DNA of 20,490 nucleotides from JAUYQR01 sp031377265 (GCF_031377265.1 NZ_JANMET010000086.1:1-20490); one strand, 5' to 3'. Positions 1-7,839 are shown, counted from the first letter of the stretch. Notes: generated by a model from the sequence alone, not told the origin. Translations and numbers: made by a program.

Positions 1-738
1 GCGCCCGCCTTCCATCAATGCGATCCGGTTGCCAAGCTTGAACGCCTCATCCAGATCATGGCTGACAAAGATGATCGTGCGGTGCAGCTTGGCTTGCAGG
101 TCCAGAAGCTCATCCTGCAACCGGGCGCGGATCAGCGGGTCCAGCGCGCTGAACGGCTCGTCCATCAGCAGGATCGGCGCTTCGGTCACGAACGCCCGCG
201 CCAGACCGACACGCTGCTGCATACCGCCCGACAATTCGCCCACCTTGCGATCGGCCCATTGCGACAGGTTAACCAGCGCCAGTTGCGTGTCCACTGCGGC
301 GCGGCGCTGGTCCGGCGTTTGCCCGGCCAGTTCCAGCCCGAGGCCCACATTGTCACGCACCGTGCGCCACGGCAGCAGGCCGAACTGCTGAAACACCATC
401 GCGATGGTTGAAAGGCGCAGTTCGCGCAGAGTCTCTGGATCGGCCTTGGTCACCGACACCATCTTGTCACCGCTGGCCACCCGGACCTCGCCGCGCACCA
501 CGGGGTTCAGCGCATTCACCCCCCGCAGCAACGTTGACTTGCCCGATCCAGACAGCCCCATCAGCACCAGAATCTCACCGTGCCCCACGGTCAGGGAACA
601 GTCATGCACCCCCAGAACCTGCCCGGTGCGGGTCTGAATCTCGGACCGCGACAGGCCCTGATCCATCAGCGGCAGGGCCGCGTCGGGGTTGTCGCCGAAG
701 ACGATGGAAACCCTGTCGAATTCTACAGCCGCATTCAT
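1..738 (-). CDS. choV: Choline/glycine betaine ABC transporter ATP-binding protein ChoV (3' end cut off by window)
   Basis: Cytoplasmic ATPase of a choline (or betaine) importer of the ProV/OpuA type, energising the ChoW permease. The visible 246 residues, which I translated by hand, show a Walker A motif GLSGSGKST (61-69), the Q-loop in VFQQFG, the ABC signature LSGGMQQ (169-175), Walker B ILLMDEP (189-195) and the H-loop His in FVSHD (227). The first 40 residues precede the ABC core, as is usual for this subfamily. The start codon overlaps the stop of choW in an ATGA arrangement, so it is the last visible gene of a choX-choW-choV operon and is probably translationally coupled. The C-terminal part lies outside the window. 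Family assignment is firm; choline as substrate is inferred from the linked choX, betI and betA. Confidence 0.93.
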   Translation of the reverse strand, partial: MNAAVEFDRVSIVFGDNPDAALPLMDQGLSRSEIQTRTGQVLGVHDCSLTVGHGEILVLMGLSGSGKSTLLRGVNALNPVVRGEVRVASGDKMVSVTKADPETLRELRLSTIAMVFQQFGLLPWRTVRDNVGLGLELAGQTPDQRRAAVDTQLALVNLSQWADRKVGELSGGMQQRVGLARAFVTEAPILLMDEPFSALDPLIRARLQDELLDLQAKLHRTIIFVSHDLDEAFKLGNRIALMEGGR

Positions 739-1565
739 CGTGTCACCCGCAGCATCCGGTCCAGCAGGATTGCCAGCGCCACAATCACCGTGCCCGCCTC
801 GAAGCCAAGGTCAGGCCGCACCTGGTTCAGTGCCTTCACCACCGGCACCCCCAAACCTGCCGCCCCGACCCAAGCCGAAATCACCACCATCGACAGCGAC
901 AGCATGATCGTCTGATTCAACCCCGCCATGATCTGCGGAAAGGCATAGGGCAGTTCCACTTTCCACAGCACCTGCCCGGGCTTGGCACCAAACGCCTTGG
1001 CCGCCTCCAGCAGGGCGACTGGCGTGCTCGACACCCCAAGATGTGTGAGGCGGATCGAGGTTGGCACCACGAAGATGATCGATGAGAACAGCGCCGGCAC
1101 CAGACCAATGCCGAACAAAATGACGAAGGGGATCAGGTAAACCGGGGCTGGCAGCGTCTGCATCAGGTCAAGCACCGGCTGCATCGCTGCGTAAAGCCGG
1201 GGCCGATGCGCCGCCGCAACGCCCACCGGCACGCCGATGGTCATGCAGATGATGCAGACAAAGGCCACAAGCCCCAGCGTTTCCGTGGTTTCCTTCCAGT
1301 AGCCTTGATTGAGGATGAACAGAAATCCGACCAGCACCACGGCACAAGGCTGCCAGCGCCGCTGGATCACCCAGGTCAGCGCCACGAAGGCCGCAACCAC
1401 CACCAACGCGGGCGGCCATTGCAAGACGGCGGTCAACCCCTCGATGGCGTTTTCAGTCGCGTCCCCGAAGGCCTTGAAATCGGCCTTGAAGTTCGCCTTC
1501 AGCCAGTCGAACGACAGTTTGGCAACCTGTCCGACCGGGATTTGCCACGCTTCAAGCCAGTTCAT
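735..1565 (-). CDS. choW: Choline ABC transporter permease ChoW
   Basis: Inner-membrane permease of 276 residues of the ProW/OpuAB type (binding-protein-dependent transport inner membrane component). After an N-terminal amphipathic stretch (about 1-50) come several hydrophobic segments, for example around VVVAAFVALTWVI and AVVLVGFLFIL. The cytoplasmic coupling loop lies in the region PTSIRLTHLGVSSTPVALLE, which is the EAA-like loop that contacts the ATPase. The length is typical for the family. The start is preceded by a GGGGGA ribosome binding site, and the stop overlaps the choV start by 4 bp. A 54-bp gap to choX holds a hairpin (see separate entry). Choline specificity follows from the neighbouring genes rather than from residues I can check here. 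Confidence 0.93.
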   Translation of the reverse strand: MNWLEAWQIPVGQVAKLSFDWLKANFKADFKAFGDATENAIEGLTAVLQWPPALVVVAAFVALTWVIQRRWQPCAVVLVGFLFILNQGYWKETTETLGLVAFVCIICMTIGVPVGVAAAHRPRLYAAMQPVLDLMQTLPAPVYLIPFVILFGIGLVPALFSSIIFVVPTSIRLTHLGVSSTPVALLEAAKAFGAKPGQVLWKVELPYAFPQIMAGLNQTIMLSLSMVVISAWVGAAGLGVPVVKALNQVRPDLGFEAGTVIVALAILLDRMLRVTR

Positions 1566-1585
1566 CCGTCCCCCTGCCTTCCAAG

Positions 1586-1612
1586 AAAAGGCCCCGGATT
1601 TCCCTGGGGCCT
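1586..1612 (-). terminator. Intercistronic hairpin between choX and choW (partial terminator or mRNA-stabilising stem)
   Basis: Read on the minus strand, AGGCCCC (1612-1606) and GGGGCCT (1595-1589) form a perfect 7-bp GC-rich stem with a 10-nt loop. A T-rich tail (TTTTCTT) follows towards choW. It begins 8 bp after the choX stop codon. In binding-protein ABC operons such structures commonly lower expression of the membrane and ATPase genes relative to the binding protein, or protect the upstream mRNA. That role is inferred here. Confidence 0.65.
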
Positions 1613-1619
1613 GATCAGA

Positions 1620-2549
1620 TTACTGCAGTGCTGCTGCGACTGCTGCCTTGGCATCACCACCGTCTTTTGTGGTCACGCCGTCCAGCCATGGTTCCCACGC
1701 GGTCGGGTTGGCGGCAAGCCATGCTTTCGCTGCGTCCGCCGGATCGGTGCCGTCATTCAGGATTGCGCCCATGATCTCGTTTTCCATCTGCAGCGAAAAG
1801 ACAAGATTCGACAGCAGCTTGCCAGTGTTCGGGCATTCCGCGACATAACCTGCACGGGTGTTGGTTGCGACCGTGGCCCCGCCAAAGTTCGGACCAAAGT
1901 AGTCATCCCCCCCGGTCAGGTACGTCATCTTGAAATTGGCGTTCATCGGGTGCGGTTCCCAGCCAAGAAAGATGATCGGCGCGTTGCTTTCCACCGCACC
2001 CGCGACTTCCGCCAGCATGCCTTGTTCCGATGATTCCACAACCTCGAACCCGTCAAGCCCGAACGGCCCTGTCGCGATCATGTCACTGATCAGGCGGTTG
2101 CCGTCATTGCCCGGCTCGATGCCATAAATCTTGCCTTCAAGGGCGTCCTTGTGGGCGGCGATGTCCTTGAAATCCTTGATGCCCATGGCAGCGCCCGCCT
2201 CGTTGGTGGCCAGCGTATACTTGGCCCCTTCCAGGTTCACGCGCAGGGTATCGACGGTGCCCGCATCGCGGTAGGGGGCGATATCGGCCTCCATCGTCGG
2301 CATCCAGTTGCCCAGGAACACATCGATGTCGCCTTCGGCCAGACCTGTGTAGGTCACCGGCACGGCAAGAATCTTGGTCTCGGTCTCATACCCCAGCGCC
2401 TCGGCGATCAAGGATGTCGCCGCAGTGGTGGCGGTGATGTCGGTCCAGCCGACATCAGAGAATACGATTTTATCGCAACCTTCGGCGAAAGCGGAACCAG
2501 CGAGGGCAATCGTTACTGTTGTGGTGAGAAGCATTGCACGGATGGTCAT
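1620..2549 (-). CDS. choX: Choline ABC transporter substrate-binding protein ChoX
   Basis: Periplasmic choline-binding protein of 309 residues feeding the ChoWV importer. It starts with a Sec signal peptide ending AGSAFA before EGCDK. The mature part follows the ChoX/OpuAC (type II periplasmic) pattern, with FLGNWMP and FLGWEPHPMN as the aromatic-rich ligand-site segments. Length and C-terminus fit ChoX. The reading frame stays open 228 bp further upstream, but that part runs across the betI coding region. The ATG at 2549 has an AGGGAG ribosome binding site 5 nt upstream and gives a proper signal peptide, so I use it. It is the first gene of the choXWV operon and diverges from betI across a BetI-type operator, which predicts induction by choline. 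Confidence 0.95.
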   Translation of the reverse strand: MTIRAMLLTTTVTIALAGSAFAEGCDKIVFSDVGWTDITATTAATSLIAEALGYETETKILAVPVTYTGLAEGDIDVFLGNWMPTMEADIAPYRDAGTVDTLRVNLEGAKYTLATNEAGAAMGIKDFKDIAAHKDALEGKIYGIEPGNDGNRLISDMIATGPFGLDGFEVVESSEQGMLAEVAGAVESNAPIIFLGWEPHPMNANFKMTYLTGGDDYFGPNFGGATVATNTRAGYVAECPNTGKLLSNLVFSLQMENEIMGAILNDGTDPADAAKAWLAANPTAWEPWLDGVTTKDGGDAKAAVAAALQ

Positions 2550-2568
2550 ATGGGCTCCCTGTTTTTTG

Positions 2569-2588
2569 TTGATTGACGAGTCAATAAA
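2569..2588. promoter_or_regulatory. Putative BetI operator in the choX-betI divergent promoter region
   Basis: The core ATTGAC-GA-GTCAAT (2572-2585) is a perfect 6-bp inverted repeat with a 2-bp centre. The outer TT/AA pairs at 2569-2570 and 2587-2588 also match. It resembles the TTGATTGAACGTTCAATCAA-like BetI boxes I recall from proteobacteria. It lies midway between the two divergent starts, so one BetI-bound site could repress both betIA and choXWV. Confidence 0.85.
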
Positions 2589-2602
2589 CTTCGCGCTTAT
2601 AC
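2573..2602 (+). promoter_or_regulatory. Candidate betI-betA promoter
   Basis: A sigma70-like pair, TTGACG (2573-2578) and TTATAC (2597-2602), is separated by 18 bp and points towards betI. The -35 element lies inside the BetI operator, so repressor binding would block it. Prediction by eye only. Confidence 0.55.
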
Positions 2603-2612
2603 GGTTTGGCAA
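2583..2612 (-). promoter_or_regulatory. Candidate choX promoter
   Basis: On the minus strand TTGCCA (2612-2607) and TTTATT (2588-2583) are separated by 18 bp. The -10 element overlaps the right half of the BetI operator. The implied leader to the choX start is about 30 nt. Weaker match than the betI promoter; prediction by eye. Confidence 0.4.
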
Positions 2613-2633
2613 GTGTTTTATGGGGCCGCGCCG

Positions 2634-3215
2634 ATGCCGAAGCTTGGAATGGAGCCTATCCGCAAGGATGCGCTGGTGAAAGCCACGATTGTAGAGATCG
2701 GTCGCGTCGGGTCTTTGGATGTAACCGTCAGCCAGATTGCCAAGCGGGCGGGGATGTCTTCGGCCTTGGCGCATCACTATTTCGGCTCAAAGGAAGACAT
2801 GTTTCTGGCCGCGATGCGTCATGTGATGACCCTGTATGGCGCCGAGGTGCGGGGCGCGCTTGCTGCCGCCGAAGGGCCTGAGGGCCGGGTGCGGGCGATC
2901 CTGCGCGCGTCGTTCAGCGCCGGCAACTTCCGGCGCGATGTTGTTGGGGCCTGGCTGAACTTCTGGGTGCTGGCGCAATCCGTGCCCGAAGCAAAGCGGC
3001 TGCTGGCGGTGTATCAGGGGCGCTTGCGGTCGAACCTCGTGGTTGCCCTGCGGCCGTTGGCGGGGGCGCGTGCCCCCGAGATCGCGGCCAGCCTTGGCGC
3101 GCTGATCGACGGGCTTTACCTGCGCGAGGTGCTGAAATCGGGGCCGGCCGACGGCGCAGCGGCGGTCGCCGTGGCCCTGCGGCACCTTGATGCCGAACTA
3201 AGCTTGAAAAGCTGA
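2634..3215 (+). CDS. betI: TetR-family transcriptional repressor BetI
   Basis: Choline-responsive repressor of 193 residues. The N-terminus MPKLGMEPIRKDALVKAT is nearly the BetI family signature, which sets the start at 2634 rather than the ATG 21 bp earlier. The TetR helix-turn-helix is at about residues 20-50 (SQIAKRAGMSSALAHHYFGSKEDM). The C-terminal ligand-binding domain keeps BetI-like segments such as AWLNFWVLAQ and LIDGLYLRE. The family represses bet genes and is relieved by choline. Its stop overlaps the betA start by one base (TGATG), so the two are co-transcribed and probably coupled. The ribosome binding site is weak (GGGG about 9 bases before the ATG), as often seen for repressors. 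The upstream palindrome is the expected target. Confidence 0.95.
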   Translation: MPKLGMEPIRKDALVKATIVEIGRVGSLDVTVSQIAKRAGMSSALAHHYFGSKEDMFLAAMRHVMTLYGAEVRGALAAAEGPEGRVRAILRASFSAGNFRRDVVGAWLNFWVLAQSVPEAKRLLAVYQGRLRSNLVVALRPLAGARAPEIAASLGALIDGLYLREVLKSGPADGAAAVAVALRHLDAELSLKS

Positions 3216-4864
3216 TGCACGCCGATTACGTCATTGTTGGCGCAGGATCTGCGGGTTGCGCGATGGCCTACCGGCTGGCCGAAGCGGGCCGCCGGGTGAC
3301 GGTGATCGAACATGGCGGTTCGGATGCCGGGCCGTTCATTCAGATGCCCGGTGCGCTGTCGTTTCCAATGAACATGCCGATGTATGACTGGGGTCTGCGC
3401 ACGGAGCCCGAGCCACATCTGGGTGGGCGCGTGCTGGCAACGCCGCGTGGCAAGGTGCTTGGCGGGTCATCCTCGATCAACGGCATGGTCTATGTGCGCG
3501 GCCATGCCCGCGACTTCGACACCTGGGCCGCGATGGGGGCGGACGGCTGGGGTTATGCCGACGTGCTGCCGTATTTCAAACGGATGGAGGCGTCGCACGG
3601 CGGCTCTGGCGCTGTGTTCCGGGGGCTGGATGGCCCGCTGCATGTCACTCGCGGGCAGCGGTCAAATCCGCTGTATGATGCGTTCATTGCGGCAGGCGCG
3701 CAGGCGGGATACCCCGTGACCAGCGATTACAATGGCGCGCAGCAGGAAGGCTTTGGCCCGATGGAGGCGACGATCTGGCAAGGTCGGCGCTGGTCTGCGG
3801 CGAACGCCTATCTGAAACCGGCGATCGCCACTGGCAATGTGCAGGTGATCCGTGGCCTTGCGCAGCGCGTGGTGTTCGAAGGCCGGCGCGCTGTGGGTGT
3901 GGAAATCGCCCGTGGCAAGACGGTTCAGGTGATCCGCGCGGGCCGCGAAGTGATTCTCGCAGCCTCGTCGATCAACACGCCAAAGATCCTGATGCTGTCT
4001 GGCATCGGGGCGGCGTCGCATCTGGCTGAACATGGTATCCCGGTTCTCGCCGACCGCGCCGGGGTGGGTGCGAACCTGCAGGATCACCTTGAAATCTATA
4101 TGCAATTTGCGTCACGCCAGCCGATCACCCTATTCAAACACTGGAACCTCTGGGGCAAGGCGAAGGTCGGGGCGCAGTGGCTTTTGACGCGCGGCGGGCT
4201 TGGGGCGTCGAACCATTTCGAGGCCTGCGCCTTCATCCGTTCGCGCGCCGGGATCGACTATCCCGACATCCAGTACCATTTCCTGCCAATAGCGGTCAGC
4301 TATAATGGTGAGGTTGCAGCCGAAGGCCACGGTTTTCAGGCGCATGTCGGCCCGATGCGGTCAAAGTCGCGTGGCGCGGTCACGCTGCGGTCGGCCAACC
4401 CCGCCGATCCACCACGAATACAGTTCAACTACATGTCGCACCCCGATGACTGGGTGGAGTTTCGCAACTGCATTCGCCTCACGCGCGAGATCTTTGGGCA
4501 ACAGGCCTTCGCGCCTTTTGTCGACCATGAGATCCAACCCGGTTCCGACGTGCAGACCGACGATCAGGTCGACGCGTTCCTGCGCCAGCACGCCGAGAGC
4601 GCCTATCACCCCTGCGGCACTGCACGTGTCGGGCGGGCCAGCGATCCGCTGGCCGTGGTCGACCCGGAGTGCCGGGTAATCGGGGTTGAAGGTCTGCGTG
4701 TCGCGGACAGTTCGATCTTTCCGCAGGTCACCAACGGCAACCTCAACGCGCCCTCGATCATGGTTGGCGAAAAGGCGGCGGATCACATTCTGGGCCGTGC
4801 ACCGCTTTCAGCGTCAAACCAGGAACCCTGGATCAACCCGAACTGGCGTACCGCGCAGCGCTGA
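3215..4864 (+). CDS. betA: Choline dehydrogenase BetA (GMC oxidoreductase)
   Basis: FAD-dependent membrane-associated enzyme that oxidises choline to betaine aldehyde, the first step from choline to glycine betaine. The protein has 549 residues, the usual BetA length. It shows the N-terminal FAD-binding GAGSAG (9-14), GMC signature 1 around GKVLGGSSSINGMVYVRG, GMC signature 2 around ASSINTPKILMLSG, the active-site His465 in YHPCGTARVG, and the NGNLNAPS segment (507-514) with the second catalytic-site residues. It overlaps betI by 1 bp. betB (betaine aldehyde dehydrogenase), often in the same operon, is absent here; BetA enzymes can carry out part of that second step, or betB is elsewhere. Downstream lies an FNR-type box and a small unrelated gene. 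Confidence 0.96.
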   Translation: MHADYVIVGAGSAGCAMAYRLAEAGRRVTVIEHGGSDAGPFIQMPGALSFPMNMPMYDWGLRTEPEPHLGGRVLATPRGKVLGGSSSINGMVYVRGHARDFDTWAAMGADGWGYADVLPYFKRMEASHGGSGAVFRGLDGPLHVTRGQRSNPLYDAFIAAGAQAGYPVTSDYNGAQQEGFGPMEATIWQGRRWSAANAYLKPAIATGNVQVIRGLAQRVVFEGRRAVGVEIARGKTVQVIRAGREVILAASSINTPKILMLSGIGAASHLAEHGIPVLADRAGVGANLQDHLEIYMQFASRQPITLFKHWNLWGKAKVGAQWLLTRGGLGASNHFEACAFIRSRAGIDYPDIQYHFLPIAVSYNGEVAAEGHGFQAHVGPMRSKSRGAVTLRSANPADPPRIQFNYMSHPDDWVEFRNCIRLTREIFGQQAFAPFVDHEIQPGSDVQTDDQVDAFLRQHAESAYHPCGTARVGRASDPLAVVDPECRVIGVEGLRVADSSIFPQVTNGNLNAPSIMVGEKAADHILGRAPLSASNQEPWINPNWRTAQR

Positions 4865-4865
4865 C

Positions 4866-4879
4866 TTGATCGAGGTCAA
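4866..4879 (+). promoter_or_regulatory. Candidate FNR/CRP-family binding site (TTGAT-N4-GTCAA)
   Basis: TTGATCGAGGTCAA begins 2 bp after the betA stop and matches the FnrL/FNR pattern TTGAT-N4-ATCAA at nine of ten core positions. If it works as a class II activator site (centre near -41.5), transcription would start around 4914, just upstream of the YdcH-like gene. Function is inferred; no clear -10 box was seen. Confidence 0.5.
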
Positions 4880-4932
4880 GGTGCCAGGTGCTGTGGCGGA
4901 CTAAGCAGGGGCAACCATGAATGGGGGCCCCG

Positions 4933-5172
4933 ATGTCCAACACCCCGCACGAGTTGTCCGAAGAATTTCCCGCCCAGGTCGCCAAGATCCAGGCGTTGAA
5001 GGCGGGGGACGCGCACTTCGCCAAGTTGGCGGAGGAGTATCACTCCGTAAATCGCGCCGTGCATCGCGCCGAGACCCGGATCGACCTGATCACCGAAGAG
5101 CAGGAAGAAGCGCTGCGCCGCCAGCGGGCGCATTTGAAGGACCACATCTGGCATCACCTGAAAGGCGTTTAA
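4933..5172 (+). CDS. YdcH/DUF465 family small protein
   Basis: Cytoplasmic protein of 79 residues of the DUF465 (YdcH) family, function unknown. The sequence is mostly helical and charged, with the family's pattern of HELSEEFP at the start, HFAKLAEEYHSVNRAVHRAE in the middle and a basic LRRQRAHLKDHI tail, and probably forms a helical hairpin or coiled coil. I choose the ATG at 4933 because family members usually begin MSNTPHEL and a GGGGG stretch sits 5 nt upstream; an in-frame ATG at 4921 is possible. The gene is preceded by an FNR-type box and ends 3 bp before the convergent scfR stop. It may also be read through from betA. Confidence 0.85.
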   Translation: MSNTPHELSEEFPAQVAKIQALKAGDAHFAKLAEEYHSVNRAVHRAETRIDLITEEQEEALRRQRAHLKDHIWHHLKGV

Positions 5173-5175
5173 CCG

Positions 5176-6573
5176 CTATCCGGCAATCCCGTAGGGCAGC
5201 ACATCGCGCGAGTTCGGGTTGATCGTCAGCCGCCCTTCCAGCGGCGGGACCGACCGCTGGTGGCAATCTGTGCGCTCACAGATGCGGCAGGAAATTCCGA
5301 TCGGCTCGAACCGGCCTTTCAGATCCAGCCCATCGGAATAGACCAGTTGGGCGGCATGCTGCACCTCGCACCCAAGGCCGATGGCAAACCGCCGCACTGG
5401 TGCCAGAAACGCCCCGGCGGGTTTCGACACATCCCGCGCAAGGCAAAGATAGCGCACGCCGTCCGGCGTTTCGGCCAGTTGGCGCAGGAATTGACCCGGC
5501 GTTTCGAACGCACGGTGCACGTTCCACAAGGGGCAGGCCCCGCCGAACCGGGCAAACTGCAACCGCGTCGCGGAATGCCGTTTGGTGATGGTGCCGGCCT
5601 GATCGACGCGCACGAAAAAGAACGGAATCCCCTTGGCGCCGGGCCGTTGCAGGGTGGAAAGCCGGTGCGCCACCTGCTCGATCGACGCGCCGAAGATGTC
5701 TGCCAGACGTTCCAGATCGTGACGGGTTTCCAACGCTGCGGCCTGAAACGCGCGGTAGGGCAGCAGCGCTGCACCGGCGAAATAGTTGGCCAACCCGATC
5801 TTGGCAATGTCGCGCGCCTCGGGGGTGGAAAACCGGGCCAGATCCAGCGTTGCCTCCAGCAGATCGTTCTGGGTCAGAAGGGCAATCTGATGTAGCAGCT
5901 GGAACCGCTGCGAGGGGCCAGATGCGCGCGCAGAAATCTCCAGCAGCCGGGCAGCCGGATCGAAATGGCGCAACGGTGCCTTGTCTGAATAGTGCAATTT
6001 GATGCCCAGACGAGTGAGCAATTCATGCGCTACATTCTCGATGGCATTTCCAGAATTTGCAGGTGCGGCGAAGTACTCCGCCGCCCGGTCCACCGCATCA
6101 AGGTAATTGTCGCAATAGTGAAAGAAGTCGCGAACCTCTTCCCAGGGGCTGGCCCGCAACGTGGCATCATCGCGCCCCAGCACCTCGTCCAGCGAGGCCA
6201 GGCGTTCATGGGTTTGCCGGTAGGCGCGGTGCAGATCCAGAAAGGCCCGCGCCAGGGCAGGGGCATTGGATGCCGCCAGCCGCAGGTCGGCCACTGGCGG
6301 CGTTGCTGCGGTAAACACCGGGTCGGCCAGCGCCTCGCGCATGTCTGTCACCAGCCGCTCGCTTTCGCCAACTGTCAGCTCGGTTACATCAAGCCCAAAC
6401 TCCTGCGCCAGGGCCAGCACCACTGCGGCCGATACCGGGCGGTGGTTGTTTTCCATCTGGTTAAGGTAAGGCAGCGACACGCCAAGCTTTTCGGCAAACA
6501 GCTTTTGCGTCAGACCGATGCGGCCGCGAATCTCGCGCAGTTTGACCCCGGCATAGAGTTTTTGGGTGGGCAT
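5176..6573 (-). CDS. pccR: Short-chain fatty acyl-CoA regulator (ScfR family, PccR-like)
   Basis: Cytoplasmic regulator of 465 residues. An XRE-type helix-turn-helix occupies about residues 8-65 (LREIRGRIGLTQKLFAEKLG, then SLPYLNQMENN). A central IrrE/peptidase-M78-like region follows (ENVAHELLTRLGIKLHY), without an intact HExxH. The C-terminal ScfR domain (DUF2083) ends in the cysteine motif CRICERTDCHQR. This is the PccR/RamB/MccR architecture; R. sphaeroides PccR activates pccB in response to propionyl-CoA. The ATG at 6573 has GGAGG 4 nt upstream; an in-frame TTG at 6591 would lie inside the operator and lacks a ribosome binding site. Two TTTGCAAA palindromes directly upstream suggest autoregulation, and similar sites precede pccB. 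The symbol is by analogy. Confidence 0.92.
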   Translation of the reverse strand: MPTQKLYAGVKLREIRGRIGLTQKLFAEKLGVSLPYLNQMENNHRPVSAAVVLALAQEFGLDVTELTVGESERLVTDMREALADPVFTAATPPVADLRLAASNAPALARAFLDLHRAYRQTHERLASLDEVLGRDDATLRASPWEEVRDFFHYCDNYLDAVDRAAEYFAAPANSGNAIENVAHELLTRLGIKLHYSDKAPLRHFDPAARLLEISARASGPSQRFQLLHQIALLTQNDLLEATLDLARFSTPEARDIAKIGLANYFAGAALLPYRAFQAAALETRHDLERLADIFGASIEQVAHRLSTLQRPGAKGIPFFFVRVDQAGTITKRHSATRLQFARFGGACPLWNVHRAFETPGQFLRQLAETPDGVRYLCLARDVSKPAGAFLAPVRRFAIGLGCEVQHAAQLVYSDGLDLKGRFEPIGISCRICERTDCHQRSVPPLEGRLTINPNSRDVLPYGIAG

Positions 6574-6583
6574 TTTACCTCCG

Positions 6584-6613
6584 CTTTGCAAAGCTAACCG
6601 TGGCTTTGCAAAG
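6584..6613. promoter_or_regulatory. Twin ScfR/PccR-type operator (two CTTTGCAAAG palindromes)
   Basis: Two identical perfect 10-bp palindromes CTTTGCAAAG lie at 6584-6593 and 6604-6613, centre-to-centre 20 bp (about two helical turns, so same DNA face). They fill the 48-bp gap between the MFS gene stop and the scfR start, with the proximal one 10 bp before the ATG. TTTGCAAA is the half-motif I recall for R. sphaeroides PccR. The position suggests autorepression. Confidence 0.78.
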
Positions 6614-6621
6614 TCATGCCG

Positions 6622-7839
6622 TCAAGTGGCAAGGCCAAGCTGGCGCGCCCGCCGGATCACCGCAAGCACCGCAACGACCGACGCCATCGAGGACGCCAGC
6701 ATCAACAGAACCAGCGGCAGTTCCGTGGCCCCCGGCGTCAGCAGCCGCCCCGCGCCCGCCGCAAGTGCGGCACCCCCGCCGATCATGATCGCCCCGCCAA
6801 GGCCCGATGCGGTGCCCGCAAGATCCGGGCGCACCGACAGCATGCCGGCATTGGCTGACGGCAGCCCGATGCCGTTGCCAAGCCCCATGAAGATCGTGAG
6901 GCCAAAGAACACCACCGGACCGGACAGTCCCGCAAGGGTCAATGCGGTCAACAACAACAGCCCGAAGGTGGTGACAAGGCTGCCCGCCAGCACCATCCGG
7001 TTCATTCCCACCCGCACCGAAAAACGGCCCGCCAGAAAGTTGCCCGCCGCATAGCCGATGGCTGTCAGCGCGAACAACCCGCCCACTTGCGGTGAGGTCA
7101 GGCCAAAGACCTTGTCGCCGACATAGGGTGCCCCGCCGAGGTAAGCGAAAAAACAGCCCGATGCGAAGGCGGCAGACAACGAATACCCCCAGAACCTGCG
7201 CGAGGCGAGCAGCGTGGGGTAGGTGCGGATCTGGTCCATCAGGCTAAGCCGCCGCACAGTCGCCGTTTCGCCCAGATCAGCCCAGACCAACCCCAGAACG
7301 CCGATGCCAAGCACCAAGAGCAGCGCGAAGTTCGCCTGCCAGCCAAAGGCCTGGTCCAGAAAACCGCCGATCACCGGGCCGATCATCGGCACGATCGACA
7401 TCCCCATGGTGACATAGCCGATCATCGATGCGGCCTCGGCATCGGCGACCATGTCGCGCACCACGGCCCGGCTCAGCACCATTCCCGACGCGATCACCGC
7501 CTGCGCCATCCGAAAGATCAGGAACGTGGTGGCCGTTTCGGCCAACAGCGTCCCGACAGTGGCGATCAGGAACAGCACCAGCGACCAGATCAGCACCCGC
7601 CGCCGGCCAAAGCGGTCCGATATCGGGCCAATCACGATCTGCAAGGCGGCCGACAGCGCCAGATACAGCGCCACCGACTGCTGCATCACGCCGTAAGGCA
7701 CGCCGAAATAGCGCGCCATGCCGGGCAGCGACGGCAGGAAAATGTTCATCGTCAGGGCAGCAAGCCCTGCCAGAAGGATCAGGGTGACAACCTTTGGCGG
7801 AGTCGTGCGGTCAAGAAAACGCGGGGCTGAATGATTCAT
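6622..7839 (-). CDS. MFS multidrug transporter, Bcr/CflA family
   Basis: Inner-membrane proton-coupled exporter of 405 residues, the usual DHA1 size, with about 12 hydrophobic segments. The loop after segment 2 carries MFS motif A (GPISDRFGRRRVL). The segment around residues 115-165 has RAVVRDMV and then GPVIGGFLD, characteristic of the Bcr/CflA drug-resistance subfamily. Substrate cannot be told from sequence; relatives move bicyclomycin, chloramphenicol, sulfonamides or cysteine. It is transcribed towards the scfR gene and away from pccB. Its promoter must therefore lie in the shared region that contains the TTTGCAAA cluster, so ScfR may also affect it (inference). The ribosome binding site is GAGG, only 3 nt from the ATG. 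Confidence 0.93.
   Translation of the reverse strand: MNHSAPRFLDRTTPPKVVTLILLAGLAALTMNIFLPSLPGMARYFGVPYGVMQQSVALYLALSAALQIVIGPISDRFGRRRVLIWSLVLFLIATVGTLLAETATTFLIFRMAQAVIASGMVLSRAVVRDMVADAEAASMIGYVTMGMSIVPMIGPVIGGFLDQAFGWQANFALLLVLGIGVLGLVWADLGETATVRRLSLMDQIRTYPTLLASRRFWGYSLSAAFASGCFFAYLGGAPYVGDKVFGLTSPQVGGLFALTAIGYAAGNFLAGRFSVRVGMNRMVLAGSLVTTFGLLLLTALTLAGLSGPVVFFGLTIFMGLGNGIGLPSANAGMLSVRPDLAGTASGLGGAIMIGGGAALAAGAGRLLTPGATELPLVLLMLASSMASVVAVLAVIRRARQLGLAT

Noticed and set aside
1206..2033. 275-codon plus-strand frame across choW and choX
   Set aside because: Antisense shadow of two conserved genes, His/Arg/Gly-rich and without a ribosome binding site.
2550..2777. N-terminal extension of choX
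   Set aside because: It would run across the promoter region and the betI coding sequence and would bury the signal peptide.
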